In this document: positions 1 through 8,152 of the stretch, piece after piece
Position numbering within the stretch: the stretch's first letter is position 1
Layout of the letters: every line of letters begins with the position of its first letter
Source of the DNA: an uncultured Bacilli bacterium
GTDB lineage: Bacteria; Bacillota_I; Bacilli_A; RF39; UBA660
NCBI GenBank assembly: GCA_947627965.1
Contig: CANQYA010000004.1
Span: 1 to 18,059 of the forward strand
Direction: 5' to 3'
DNA: 18,059 nt
Notes under the pieces: generated by a model
What the model saw: the letters and a program-made list of their open reading frames with translations, nothing else
What the model was told of the DNA's origin: nothing
Databases searched by the model: none
Translations under genes and position numbers: made by a program

Positions 1-771
1 GGTCATTGTCCTGCATGTTTAAAAGGAAATCCACAATATTGTAGTGAAACATGGACTTATGCTACCGGATTATCATTGACTAACCCTGGAGCATTAACTG
101 AAAAAATTAAATTAAGAAGTGATATGGTAATAAAAGTTCCTGATAACATTACCGACGAAGAAGTAAGTATGGTCGAGCCAACGGCAGTTGGATTACATGC
201 TATTCACTTAGCTAATATTAAAGTAGGTGATCGTGTTTTAGTAATTGGTGGTGGAATAATTGGACTTGTTTCAGCTATGTTTGCTAAAATGGAAGGAGCA
301 AGTTATGTTGCTGTATCAGAAACTAACGAAAAACGTGGTGCAAAAGCTGTTAAGTTAGGCGTTGCTGATGAATGGTACGATGCTAAAAAAGAAGATACAA
401 TAGCTAATTTAATCAATAAAACCGATGGCGGATTTGATTACGTTATTGAATGTTGTGGTAATTCGATAGCAGTAAGTACAGCCTTAACCGTTGTAAAACC
501 AGGTGGTACTGTCGTATTAGTTGGTGTCGCTACCGAACCAGTAACTATTCCAACCGTTTTAGCAGTTATGCGTGAATTAACAGTAAAAGGTGCTATCGCC
601 TATACAAAAGAAGAATTTACGACTTGTGTCGATTTAATGTCTAACAAACAAATAGATGTTTTAAAATTTGTTGACGATATAGTAAGTTTAGAAGAAGTAC
701 AACACTCATACGAAAGATTAACTAGTGGTGTCGATGACGCGATAAAAATACTAGTTGACCCTAAAAAATAA
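1..771 (+). CDS. Zinc-dependent alcohol dehydrogenase family protein, 5' end cut by window edge
   Basis: The reading frame is open from base 1, so the gene starts before the window; the methionine-free stretch GHCPACLKGNPQYC at its start carries three cysteines in the spacing of the structural-zinc lobe of medium-chain dehydrogenases. About 256 residues are visible. A Rossmann fold follows, with VLVIGGGIIGL at in-window residues ~80-90 binding NAD(P), and the C-terminal fold has the KPGGTVVLVGV strand typical of the family. The enzyme should oxidise an alcohol or polyol with NAD(P)+ in the cytosol (for example a sorbitol- or threonine-dehydrogenase relative), but the substrate cannot be told because the catalytic N-terminal domain is mostly outside. 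LemA follows after 21 bases with no terminator seen between them, so read-through is possible. Confidence 0.9.
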   Translation, partial: GHCPACLKGNPQYCSETWTYATGLSLTNPGALTEKIKLRSDMVIKVPDNITDEEVSMVEPTAVGLHAIHLANIKVGDRVLVIGGGIIGLVSAMFAKMEGASYVAVSETNEKRGAKAVKLGVADEWYDAKKEDTIANLINKTDGGFDYVIECCGNSIAVSTALTVVKPGGTVVLVGVATEPVTIPTVLAVMRELTVKGAIAYTKEEFTTCVDLMSNKQIDVLKFVDDIVSLEEVQHSYERLTSGVDDAIKILVDPKK

Positions 772-792
772 ATAATTGAAAGGAAAGATAAT

Positions 793-1356
793 ATGTCAAA
801 GAAATTAGGAATTGTAGTTGCAATAGTTGCTGTAATTTTAGTAATAGCTATGTTAATAGGAGGTAGCTATAATGGTTTAGTAACGCTAGAAGAAAAAGTT
901 GATAAAGAATTTTCTAACGTTTCAGTTATGCTTGAAAGAAGAGCTGATTTAATACCTAACTTGGTAAGTACCGTTAAAGGATATGCTAGTCACGAAACAG
1001 AAGTAATCGATAGTATTACAGAAGCAAGAACTAAGCTATTAAATGCTTCAACAATCGATGAAAAGGCTACTGCCAATAACGAATTAACTAATGCCCTTAA
1101 TGCTTTAATGGTAGTAGTAGAAAATTATCCTGACTTAAAAGCAAGCGAAAACTTTATTCAACTTAGCGACGAATTAGCAGGAACAGAAAACAGAATTTCG
1201 ACTGCACGTCGTGATTATAATGATGCCGTAAATGCATACAATACCAAAAGAAAAACATTCCCAACTAATATTTTAGCTAGTATGTTTAATTTTGAAGAAA
1301 AAGATTATTTCGAGGTAGAAGCTAGTAAGACAGAAGTTCCAGAAGTAGAATTTTAA
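793..1356 (+). CDS. lemA: LemA family protein
   Basis: A 187-residue protein with a short N-terminal transmembrane segment (residues ~5-24) followed by the family signature: YNGLVTLEEKVDKEFSNV, then ERRADLIPNLVSTVKGYASHE. The rest is helical, as in LemA structures, and length matches the family. The start at 793 is preceded by AAAGGAAAG at a good distance. LemA proteins are membrane-anchored and of poorly defined function; in Bacillota they are often paired with a TPM-domain protein, as here, where the next start lies one base after this stop. That tight coupling indicates one operon and probably a joint envelope role. Family assignment is secure; function is not. Confidence 0.93.
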   Translation: MSKKLGIVVAIVAVILVIAMLIGGSYNGLVTLEEKVDKEFSNVSVMLERRADLIPNLVSTVKGYASHETEVIDSITEARTKLLNASTIDEKATANNELTNALNALMVVVENYPDLKASENFIQLSDELAGTENRISTARRDYNDAVNAYNTKRKTFPTNILASMFNFEEKDYFEVEASKTEVPEVEF

Positions 1357-1357
1357 T

Positions 1358-2083
1358 ATGAAAAAATATTTATTTATATTAGTATTTTTAATACTATTAA
1401 TACCCAAACCAGCTTTAGCAATTGTAAGTCCAACCGATAGGTTTTATGTCAATGACTATGCTGATATCTTAAGTAGTGAAACAGAAGATTATATATTTAA
1501 TTATAGTCGTGAATTAGATAGTAAAACTGGTAGTCAAATAGTTGTTGTAACCGTACCTAATTTAGAAGGGGATTCGCTAGAAGAATACGCGACCAATTTG
1601 TTTAGAAGTTTTAAAATAGGAGACGAAGAAAGTGATAATGGCTTATTAATCCTTTTAGCTTTGGAAGAGCGAGACGTAAGAATAGAAGTAGGTTACGGTT
1701 TAGAAGGGATTTTGCCAGACGGTAAAACAGGGAGATTTCAAGACGAATATATGATCCCTTTTCTAAAAGATAATGACTATGATGGTGGTATTTTAAATGG
1801 TTATAAAGCTTTTTACCAAGAAGTAGCTAAATATTATAACTTGGATACAACTATTGATAATGCTACCCCGCAAGAAGATAATGCCGATATAGCAGTAATC
1901 TTAACCATGATATTTATGTTTATTATCATTATTATTATGTTATTAAGTATTGGTAATGGACGAGGTATTTTTTGGACATTTGGTGGTGGCGATTACTACG
2001 GATCAGGGGGTGGCTTTAGTGGTGGATCTTTCCGTGGTGGCGGAGGTTCATCAGGTGGCGGAGGAAGTTCTAGACATTTCTAG
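1358..2083 (+). CDS. TPM-domain membrane protein (YgcG family) with glycine-rich tail
   Basis: A 241-residue protein. Residues 1-21 form a signal peptide (hydrophobic core, then PALA, with likely cleavage after A21). Residues ~25-165 are a TPM domain: VNDYADILSSETEDYI, GSQIVVVTVPNL, NGLLILLALEERDVRIEVGYG and LEGILPDGKTG are all typical. A second membrane segment lies at ~178-198 (DIAVILTMIFMFIIIIIMLL), followed by a short Gly/Ser-rich tail ending in SSRHF. The domain should face outside, anchored by the C-terminal helix. TPM domains were first tied to a plant thylakoid phosphatase; in bacteria the biochemical role is unclear. The start is one base after the lemA stop, so the two genes are almost surely co-translated. 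The intrinsic terminator overlaps the stop codon. Confidence 0.9.
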   Translation: MKKYLFILVFLILLIPKPALAIVSPTDRFYVNDYADILSSETEDYIFNYSRELDSKTGSQIVVVTVPNLEGDSLEEYATNLFRSFKIGDEESDNGLLILLALEERDVRIEVGYGLEGILPDGKTGRFQDEYMIPFLKDNDYDGGILNGYKAFYQEVAKYYNLDTTIDNATPQEDNADIAVILTMIFMFIIIIIMLLSIGNGRGIFWTFGGGDYYGSGGGFSGGSFRGGGGSSGGGGSSRHF

Positions 2084-2094
2084 AACTTTTTTTT
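2065..2094 (+). terminator. Intrinsic terminator after the TPM gene
   Basis: A perfect 10-bp stem AAGTTCTAGA / TCTAGAACTT with a CATT loop runs directly into eight T. The hairpin includes the TAG stop (2081-2083) and the last codons, so it ends the lemA-TPM unit and separates it from the secretion locus. Confidence 0.9.
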
Positions 2095-2103
2095 ACAAAA
2101 AAA

Positions 2104-2132
2104 TACTTTTTTAACGATAAATATGGTATACT
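2104..2132 (+). promoter_or_regulatory. Promoter for the essC operon
   Basis: An extended -10 element (TGG followed by TATACT at 2127-2132) lies 29 bases before the essC start. The -35 at 17-bp spacing (TACTTT, 2104-2109) is weak, which is usual for extended -10 promoters. The Shine-Dalgarno for essC is AGGTGTG just before 2162. Placement after a strong terminator supports it. Confidence 0.6.
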
Positions 2133-2161
2133 GTTCTATAGTATGATAGTGTAGGTGTGTT

Positions 2162-5100
2162 ATGAGATTGTATTTAGCTGATTTTAACAAATTATATATT
2201 TTTGATTTACCCCAAAAAGTAGATGGTTCTTTTCTATTCTTTTTTAAAGATTATAAAACGCATAATGATAATACGATAAGTGTTGAAGAAAAAGATAATA
2301 GGTGGCAATTAAAAAGTAATGGTAATGTAAATATTGTTTTAAATAATCAAATCGTGCCGGAGATAACTTTACAAGAATACAGTTGTATAAAATTGTTAAT
2401 TGGTAACCAAAATGAACAAACTTTTTTGTTCTGCTTACCTTCTAATGATAAAAACATTCTAAAATATGATATGAAAAATATTACCCAATTAACCGTTGGT
2501 AGTGACCAGTCTTGCAATATAATTTATCAATTTAATTTAATCGCACCTCTTCACTTAAGTATTACTTGTGAAAATAATGATTATTATGTAACACCTATTA
2601 ACGATGCAAATTATAACTCTTTTTTAAACAATAATCGAATAACCTATAAGACAAAATTAAATGTAGGCGATATTATCTTTGTTAACGGTTTAAAAATAAT
2701 TTGGATGAAATCATTTATTGTTATCAATAACCCTAATAATTTGATAAGGCTAAATAATCTTTTCCCTTACTCTGATTTACAAGTTACTGATAATACCGAG
2801 TACAGTCCAGTTAGTGACGAAGAAGGTAGTGTTGACTTATACGAACCTAACGAATATTTTTCACATACCCCTCGTTTAAAAACCGTTTTTGAAAAAGAAG
2901 TAGTTGAGATTGATTCTCCTCCTGCTAACCAAAACAATAGCGAAGAATTACCTTTCATTTTATCGATAGGAACAGGTATTACTATGGCCGCCTCATCATT
3001 TTTCATGATTTATCAAACAAGTTATGGAATGCTTAGTGGTAGTACCAAACCAACGATGGGTATTCCTACCTTAGTAGTATCTATAGCAATGCTATTTGGG
3101 TCTATTGTATTACCTAGAATAACAGCTCGTTACCAAAAAAAGCAAAGAGCTAAACGCGAACAATTAAGACAAGAAACCTTTATGGCATACGTTAAAGAAA
3201 AAGAAGATTATATCCAAAAGAAAATAAGAGAACAAGCTCAAATTATTACCGAAAACAATAACTCACTAGAAGAATGTCGCAATATGATTTTTAATAATAA
3301 TCGTAATGTATGGAGTAGAGAAATAAAAGACGAAGACTTTTTAAGCCTAAGAATGGGAATTGGTACTTATCCATCATCGATTGATATTAAAGCTCCTCAA
3401 GAACATTTTTCCCTTGATAGTGATAACTTATTAAAAATGGTTTACGATATACCTAATAAATACAAAGTGATTAATAATGTTCCAGTTACATTATCTTTAA
3501 CTAAAAATAATATTCTTTCCTTTTTATTTGAATGTAGTTTCAAAGAACATTTTATTAATGGTATTATTTTACAAGCTGTAACTTATCACAGTGCTCAAGA
3601 TTTAAAAATAGTCCTATTTACTAATGAAGAGTCTAGCGATCGTTGGGATTACTTGAAAAAAATGCCTCATATTTGGAGTAGTGATCGTTCAATAAGATTT
3701 TTTGCTACTAATGCCGAAGAAATAAAAGCGGTAACATCTTACTTAGAAAAGAATTTCTTAGAAAGACAAGAAGGATTAAAAAGTAAGAATAGTGAAGAAA
3801 ATAAAGTCCAAGAAGAAAGGGCTGTCGATAAAGATTTACCATATACAAAGTACGATACTTATTATTTAATTTTAACAGATGACTACGAAATAATTAAAAA
3901 TTCTAATTTTATGACAGAGTTTTTTAAAGAAAAAACTAATTTAGGGTTCTCTCTTGTTATCTTTGATGACTCGATGCGTAACTTACCTCAAGAATGTGAA
4001 ACCTTTGTCGTTATTAATGAAAAAGAGTGTGGAATATTTAATAAAGAGTTAAAATCTTCTTCTTTAATTAAGTTTAAGGCTGATTATGACCCAACTATCG
4101 ATATGAAACAGATTGCGGTTAAACTTTCTAATATTCCTATAAAAAGTCAAAGTATTGCTCAACAGTTACCACAAACATTATCTTTTTTAGAGATGTATAA
4201 TGTTGGAAAAATAGAACAATTAAATATTTTAAATAGGTGGGGTATCAATAATCCGACAACTAGTCTTTCCGCACCTATTGGTGTTCATGCGAATGGTGAT
4301 TTATTTAAACTTGATTTGCACGAAAAATACGATGGACCACATGGTCTTATTGCTGGTTCGACAGGTAGTGGTAAATCAGAATTTATCATAACTTATATTT
4401 TATCGATGGCACTTAATTATCATCCTTACGAAGTCCAATTTGTTTTAATCGATTATAAAGGTGGAGGACTTGCTGGAGCTTTTGAAAATAGAGAAACAGG
4501 TGTACATATACCACATTTAGCAGGAACAATAACCAACCTAGATACAAGCGAAATGAATAGAACTTTGGTATCCTTAGAAAGCGAATTAAAGCGACGTCAA
4601 ACTAAATTTAACGAAGTGCGTGATGTTTTAGGGGAAAGTACGATGGACATATATAAATACCAAAGATTATATCGCGAAGGATTAATAAAAGAACCTATTT
4701 CCCATTTGTTTATTATTTCTGACGAATTTGCCGAGCTTAAAACTCAACAACCTGATTTTATGAACCAATTAATCTCAACTTCCCGTATCGGACGTTCTTT
4801 AGGAGTACATTTAATTTTAGCAACTCAAAAACCTAGCGGTGTAGTTAATGATCAAATTTGGTCTAACTCTAAGTTTAAAGTTTGTTTAAAAGTACAAAGT
4901 AGACAAGACAGTATGGAAATGCTTAAAAGACCTGAAGCGGCTAGTATAAAAGAAGCCGGACGTTTCTATTTACAAGTAGGTTATGACGAATATTTTGATA
5001 TAGGTCAATCCGGATGGAGTGGTGCTAAATACATACCTACCGATAGAATTATAAAAAAACAAGATGATTCCTTAAACTTCGTCAATAATTATGGTGCCGT

Positions 5101-6799
5101 TATCAAAACAGTAAACGATATGATAAAAAAAGATGAAAGCGAAGAAGAACGTGGAGACCAATTAACTAATATTGTTAAATATTTATATAACTTATCTTTA
5201 AAAGAAAATTTACAATGTCAAAAAATGTGGTTAGATTCTTTATCTGAATTTGTACTATATGATACTTTATTAGAAAAATATCATTTCCATACTGATAGCT
5301 ATGATTTTAAAGTTTTATTAGGTGAATACGATGCTCCTAAAAGACAAGAACAAGGTGCATTCGTTATTGATATTAGTGATAATAATACTTTAATATATGG
5401 TATGCCAGGAAGTGGTAAAGAAAATTTAATAATGACTATTTTATATTCTTTAATTACTAGTCACTTACCACAAGAAGTATCTATCTATATAGCTGATTTT
5501 GGTTCTGAAACTTTAACTTCCTTTAATGGAATACCACATATTGGCGATACTTTAGTTACTAGTGACGGTGATAAATTATCTAGTTTAGTAAAAATGCTTA
5601 ATAGTGAATTTGAACGTCGTAAGAAAAAATTTATTGATTATGCAGGAAGCTTTGTCGAATATAACAAAAATGTTCCTGTAAAAGAACCTTTATTGGTAGT
5701 AATACTAAACAATTTTGAAAATTTTCAAGAAACTTATCCTAATAACAGTGGTATTTTCGATTCATTATTTAGAGATGGTGCTAAATACGGAATTACCTTT
5801 ATCGTATCAACTTCAACTTCTAATGCGGTAAGAAATCGTGTTGCTCAAAATTTCTATCACAAAATAGTATTGAGAATGCCTGATGACGGTGATTATCGAA
5901 ACTTAATAGATGCTCCTCGTGGATTAATTCCTGCTAATAAATTTGGACGTGGTGTTGCTATTTTAAATGACGAAGTGTTAGAAATTCAAAGTGCTTTTAT
6001 TGCAAAAAATGAAAATATAAGTACCTTTATTAGAAATTTAGGAAAAGAATTAAGTAATAAGTATGAATACAAAGCTCCAAGAATTCCAATATTACCTCAA
6101 ATGTGTAGTGTTGAAGATGTTATATATGAAATGAAAGATTTAACTACTATTCCAATTGGTATTGAAAGAAATACTTTAGAAGTATATGTTTATGATTTTA
6201 CTATTAATAAAATTAATTTAATTATTTCTAACTATATTAGTAGTCATATATACTTCATCTATGCTTTAATTAAAGAATTAGCAATGAATTCTAATGTTTA
6301 TATAAACGTCATCGATGCTTTAAATATTTATAAAGGTAATTATGAAGGAGTAGAAGTATTTACTGGTAACTTTGATAATGTTATCGCCTCAATGTATAAA
6401 GTTTTACAAAACGAAAAAAATACCAATTATAAGACTATTTATATAATGATTGGTGTAAGTGTTTTAAAAGATAAATTATCACAAGATTATAAAAGTATTT
6501 ATGAACAAATATTTATGGATGTTAATAAATATGAAAATTCTATCTTTATCTTTGCCGATGACAATGCATCTTTGAAGAAAATCCAAGTTGACGAATGGTA
6601 TCGCAATAATGTCGATAATAGTTATGGTATTTGGTTAGGTGATGGTGCTGGAGATCAAATGGCTATAAGTATTGCTACTCTTAGTTTTGAAGAAAAGAAA
6701 ATTGCTTTCCCATTTATAGGATATCCTATTTTTAAAGGTAATCATATGATTATAAAATATGTTATTGATGGAATGGATGGTAAGAATGATGAAAAATAA
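2162..6799 (+). CDS. essC: Type VII secretion FtsK/SpoIIIE-type ATPase EssC
   Basis: A 1545-residue membrane motor, close to the usual length of Bacillota EssC/YukB. Order of parts: a first small beta domain (1-~95), a second FHA-like domain (~110-180, with TVGSDQSC and PLHLSI), a linker, two membrane helices (~265-286 and ~301-320), then three FtsK-like ATPase domains. The first has an intact Walker A GSTGSGKS (732-739) and Walker B LFIISDEFAEL (DE at 854-855). The second has GMPGSGKE (1080-1087), with Glu where Ser/Thr normally binds magnesium, and a Walker B whose acidic pair is replaced by Asn (VVILNNFENF, N1183-N1184). The third has no recognisable P-loop (around 1352-1362). In known systems, EssC/EccC drives export of WXG100 substrates across the cytoplasmic membrane. 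The yukD-type gene overlaps its end by 11 bases. Confidence 0.95.
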   Translation: MRLYLADFNKLYIFDLPQKVDGSFLFFFKDYKTHNDNTISVEEKDNRWQLKSNGNVNIVLNNQIVPEITLQEYSCIKLLIGNQNEQTFLFCLPSNDKNILKYDMKNITQLTVGSDQSCNIIYQFNLIAPLHLSITCENNDYYVTPINDANYNSFLNNNRITYKTKLNVGDIIFVNGLKIIWMKSFIVINNPNNLIRLNNLFPYSDLQVTDNTEYSPVSDEEGSVDLYEPNEYFSHTPRLKTVFEKEVVEIDSPPANQNNSEELPFILSIGTGITMAASSFFMIYQTSYGMLSGSTKPTMGIPTLVVSIAMLFGSIVLPRITARYQKKQRAKREQLRQETFMAYVKEKEDYIQKKIREQAQIITENNNSLEECRNMIFNNNRNVWSREIKDEDFLSLRMGIGTYPSSIDIKAPQEHFSLDSDNLLKMVYDIPNKYKVINNVPVTLSLTKNNILSFLFECSFKEHFINGIILQAVTYHSAQDLKIVLFTNEESSDRWDYLKKMPHIWSSDRSIRFFATNAEEIKAVTSYLEKNFLERQEGLKSKNSEENKVQEERAVDKDLPYTKYDTYYLILTDDYEIIKNSNFMTEFFKEKTNLGFSLVIFDDSMRNLPQECETFVVINEKECGIFNKELKSSSLIKFKADYDPTIDMKQIAVKLSNIPIKSQSIAQQLPQTLSFLEMYNVGKIEQLNILNRWGINNPTTSLSAPIGVHANGDLFKLDLHEKYDGPHGLIAGSTGSGKSEFIITYILSMALNYHPYEVQFVLIDYKGGGLAGAFENRETGVHIPHLAGTITNLDTSEMNRTLVSLESELKRRQTKFNEVRDVLGESTMDIYKYQRLYREGLIKEPISHLFIISDEFAELKTQQPDFMNQLISTSRIGRSLGVHLILATQKPSGVVNDQIWSNSKFKVCLKVQSRQDSMEMLKRPEAASIKEAGRFYLQVGYDEYFDIGQSGWSGAKYIPTDRIIKKQDDSLNFVNNYGAVIKTVNDMIKKDESEEERGDQLTNIVKYLYNLSLKENLQCQKMWLDSLSEFVLYDTLLEKYHFHTDSYDFKVLLGEYDAPKRQEQGAFVIDISDNNTLIYGMPGSGKENLIMTILYSLITSHLPQEVSIYIADFGSETLTSFNGIPHIGDTLVTSDGDKLSSLVKMLNSEFERRKKKFIDYAGSFVEYNKNVPVKEPLLVVILNNFENFQETYPNNSGIFDSLFRDGAKYGITFIVSTSTSNAVRNRVAQNFYHKIVLRMPDDGDYRNLIDAPRGLIPANKFGRGVAILNDEVLEIQSAFIAKNENISTFIRNLGKELSNKYEYKAPRIPILPQMCSVEDVIYEMKDLTTIPIGIERNTLEVYVYDFTINKINLIISNYISSHIYFIYALIKELAMNSNVYINVIDALNIYKGNYEGVEVFTGNFDNVIASMYKVLQNEKNTNYKTIYIMIGVSVLKDKLSQDYKSIYEQIFMDVNKYENSIFIFADDNASLKKIQVDEWYRNNVDNSYGIWLGDGAGDQMAISIATLSFEEKKIAFPFIGYPIFKGNHMIIKYVIDGMDGKNDEK

Positions 6800-7043
6800 A
6801 GTTTTAGTTGAAGTTTTAGTACCAGTAATTGAAAAGAAATACGATGTATATTTACCAGTAAATAAAAGAATAGGTAATATAATTAATTTATTATGTAAAG
6901 CTATCGAAGAATTTACTAATGGAATGTTTACTACAGATACATCTATTTCTTTGTATAGTAGTGCAACTGGAGTAAAATATAACATTAATGATTTATTAAG
7001 AAAAACAGATATTAGAAATGGCTCTATTTTAGTTCTTATGTAA
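6789..7043 (+). CDS. yukD: YukD/EsaB-type ubiquitin-like protein of type VII secretion
   Basis: An 84-residue protein with the beta-grasp layout of YukD/EsaB: two N-terminal strands (KVLVEVLVP and KKYDVYLPVN), a helix (IGNIINLLCKAIEEF), then strands ending with LLRKTDIRNGSILVLM. Size and position directly after essC match other Bacillota loci, where this cytosolic protein is needed for or regulates the secretion machine. It overlaps essC by 11 bases. Two adjacent in-frame ATGs exist (6786 and 6789); the second is chosen because the family usually begins close to the first strand, but the first is equally possible. The Shine-Dalgarno is poor (GGATGG), suggesting translational coupling to essC. 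Confidence 0.85.
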   Translation: MKNKVLVEVLVPVIEKKYDVYLPVNKRIGNIINLLCKAIEEFTNGMFTTDTSISLYSSATGVKYNINDLLRKTDIRNGSILVLM

Positions 7044-7073
7044 ATTATGATATAATGTTGTTAGAGTAGGAGG
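7028..7073 (+). promoter_or_regulatory. Internal promoter and strong ribosome site before the first WXG100 unit
   Basis: A perfect TATAAT (7051-7056) preceded by TGA forms an extended -10; the -35 at 17-bp spacing (TTTAGT, 7028-7033) is poor and overlaps the end of yukD. A full AGGAGG (7068-7073) follows, seven bases or so before the ATG at 7080. The unit can thus be transcribed separately from essC. No terminator is seen between yukD and this promoter. Confidence 0.6.
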
Positions 7074-7079
7074 TACTTT

Positions 7080-7379
7080 ATGAGTATTATAGATGGATTA
7101 TATAAAAAAAGAAATGAATACTATAACTTAAAAAGCCAAGTAGAAATATCAATTAATCTTTTACGTGAATCTATTAATAAAATGAATAATGTTTCACAAA
7201 AAGTTGGACAAGGTTACAGTATTGACGGTAACAGTGCAGATAATGGTGAGTTAGTAAATATAGGTAATAATATTAATTATATTTATGAAAAGTTAAATAA
7301 TGTAATTTTGCCAAAAATAAATGTTAAAATAAAAGAATTAAATAATCAGATAGAGAATGGTTTATTATTAAATAATTAA
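7080..7379 (+). CDS. Small helical protein of the secretion locus (DUF5082/Lap-like in shape)
   Basis: A 99-residue, Asn- and Lys-rich protein without signal peptide or membrane segment. Residues ~5-40 and ~60-95 look like two amphipathic helices joined by a polar loop with Gly/Ser (GQGYSIDGNSADNGE), the hairpin shape of WXG100-like proteins and of the small partner proteins found with type VII substrates. It lacks a WxG motif. A strong AGGAGG site and a promoter precede it, and it begins a three-gene unit whose second gene is a WXG100 protein 10 bases downstream. A chaperone or heterodimer-partner role is inferred from size, fold and position only; no family is assigned with confidence. Confidence 0.75.
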   Translation: MSIIDGLYKKRNEYYNLKSQVEISINLLRESINKMNNVSQKVGQGYSIDGNSADNGELVNIGNNINYIYEKLNNVILPKINVKIKELNNQIENGLLLNN

Positions 7380-7389
7380 GGGGGTTAAT

Positions 7390-7677
7390 ATGATAATTAA
7401 TGTCGATACTAATAAAATACGTGATTGTGGAAAAGATATGGTGGAAGTAGCTGATTATTATAAAGTAAATATTAATAATCTTTTTGAAAGAATTAATGGT
7501 GTACCAGTAAAGACTAAAGAATGGGTAGGAGAAGCATCTAAGAATTATGTCTTTAAATTGACAAAAGAAAAAAGATATTATGATAATTATGGTAAATGTT
7601 TAAATGCTTTAGGTGAAGATTTAATAAATTATGCTGACGAATTAGAAAAAGCTGTTAATTTGACAAGGTATGATTAG
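7390..7677 (+). CDS. WXG100 family protein (first unit)
   Basis: A 95-residue protein made of two helices around a central turn carrying the WxG motif (EWVGEAS, W45-V46-G47), the hallmark of ESAT-6/WXG100 proteins, at the expected length. Helix 1 runs about residues 6-35 and helix 2 about 48-90. A perfect C-terminal YxxxD/E export signal is not seen (YADELE near the end places acidic residues at +2, +3 and +5, not +4), so it may be exported as part of a pair. The site AAGGGGG precedes the ATG. It sits between two non-WXG small helical proteins, a layout repeated in the next two units. Export by EssC is inferred. Confidence 0.85.
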   Translation: MIINVDTNKIRDCGKDMVEVADYYKVNINNLFERINGVPVKTKEWVGEASKNYVFKLTKEKRYYDNYGKCLNALGEDLINYADELEKAVNLTRYD

Positions 7678-7686
7678 AGGTGTGTC

Positions 7687-7995
7687 ATGGTAAAAATAAA
7701 TTTTGATTCTAACTATCTAATTAATTCCATAAAGCCAAATGTTGATGGAAGTATTGAACTTTTACAAAAAGCATATAACAATTTACAATCGACTAATTTA
7801 CCAACAGATTTTCCCGAAAGAAATTTATATAATGATATAAATAAAAATTTACTTGACGATATAAAAAAATTGCAACAGTTTAACGATTGGATCTATCGTT
7901 GTAATAAGACTTTTAGTACAATAGAAGATGAACATAGTAGAAATATTAAAGCAATTGACGATTATAAAATACCTAAGCATGAAGTATTAAGATAA
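7687..7995 (+). CDS. Small helical protein of the secretion locus, third gene of first unit
   Basis: A 102-residue protein, not recognised. It is predicted to be mostly helical (SIELLQKAYNNLQ, then NLLDDIKKLQQFNDWIYRC, then STIEDEHSRNIKAID), without signal peptide or membrane segment. A short segment before the middle helix holds PTDFPERN. There is no WxG motif, although a DWI lies mid-protein. The Shine-Dalgarno is AGAGGTG and the gap to the preceding gene is nine bases, so the two are co-transcribed. The context suggests a substrate partner or accessory of the type VII system, but nothing in the sequence proves this. The terminator hairpin starting at 8012 ends the unit. Confidence 0.7.
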   Translation: MVKINFDSNYLINSIKPNVDGSIELLQKAYNNLQSTNLPTDFPERNLYNDINKNLLDDIKKLQQFNDWIYRCNKTFSTIEDEHSRNIKAIDDYKIPKHEVLR

Positions 7996-8011
7996 TTTAT
8001 TTAATAGAAGG

Positions 8012-8080
8012 AAGGGTCATTACCTTTTATACAGAGTTTACACAAAACTGTGTATAAAAATGTAAAATTACCCTTTTTTT
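8012..8080 (+). terminator. Long hairpin terminator abutting the G10 promoter (copy 1)
   Basis: An outer stem AAGGGT / ACCCTT (8012-8017, 8070-8075) encloses a 15-bp inner stem (8025-8039 with 8045-8059) containing one G-G mismatch and an ACACA loop; the T run continues to 8080 (seven T). It would end transcripts from the first WXG100 unit. The -35 of the next promoter begins two bases after the T run, so the hairpin also insulates that promoter from read-through. An operator role for the inner palindrome is possible. Confidence 0.75.
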
Positions 8081-8081
8081 A

Positions 8082-8111
8082 TTGCCAAACCTTTAGGGGG
8101 GGGGGTATAAT
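8082..8111 (+). promoter_or_regulatory. Putative phase-variable promoter with G10 spacer tract (copy 1)
   Basis: TTGCCA (8082-8087, 5 of 6 consensus) and a perfect TATAAT (8106-8111) are 18 bp apart; the last ten spacer bases (8096-8105) are all G. Gain or loss of one G would change the spacer to 19 or 17 bp. The tract is upstream of the transcript. The start codon at 8153 has GGGGTGAG as ribosome site. Confidence 0.82.
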
Positions 8112-8152
8112 GAGATTGAAATTAGTTATAGTAGCGGGGTGAGTAATTTTAA

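Noticed and set aside
8096..8105. G-quadruplex at the G10 tract
   Set aside because: A single run of ten G with no other G runs close by does not give four separate tracts; the spacer-length role explains it better.
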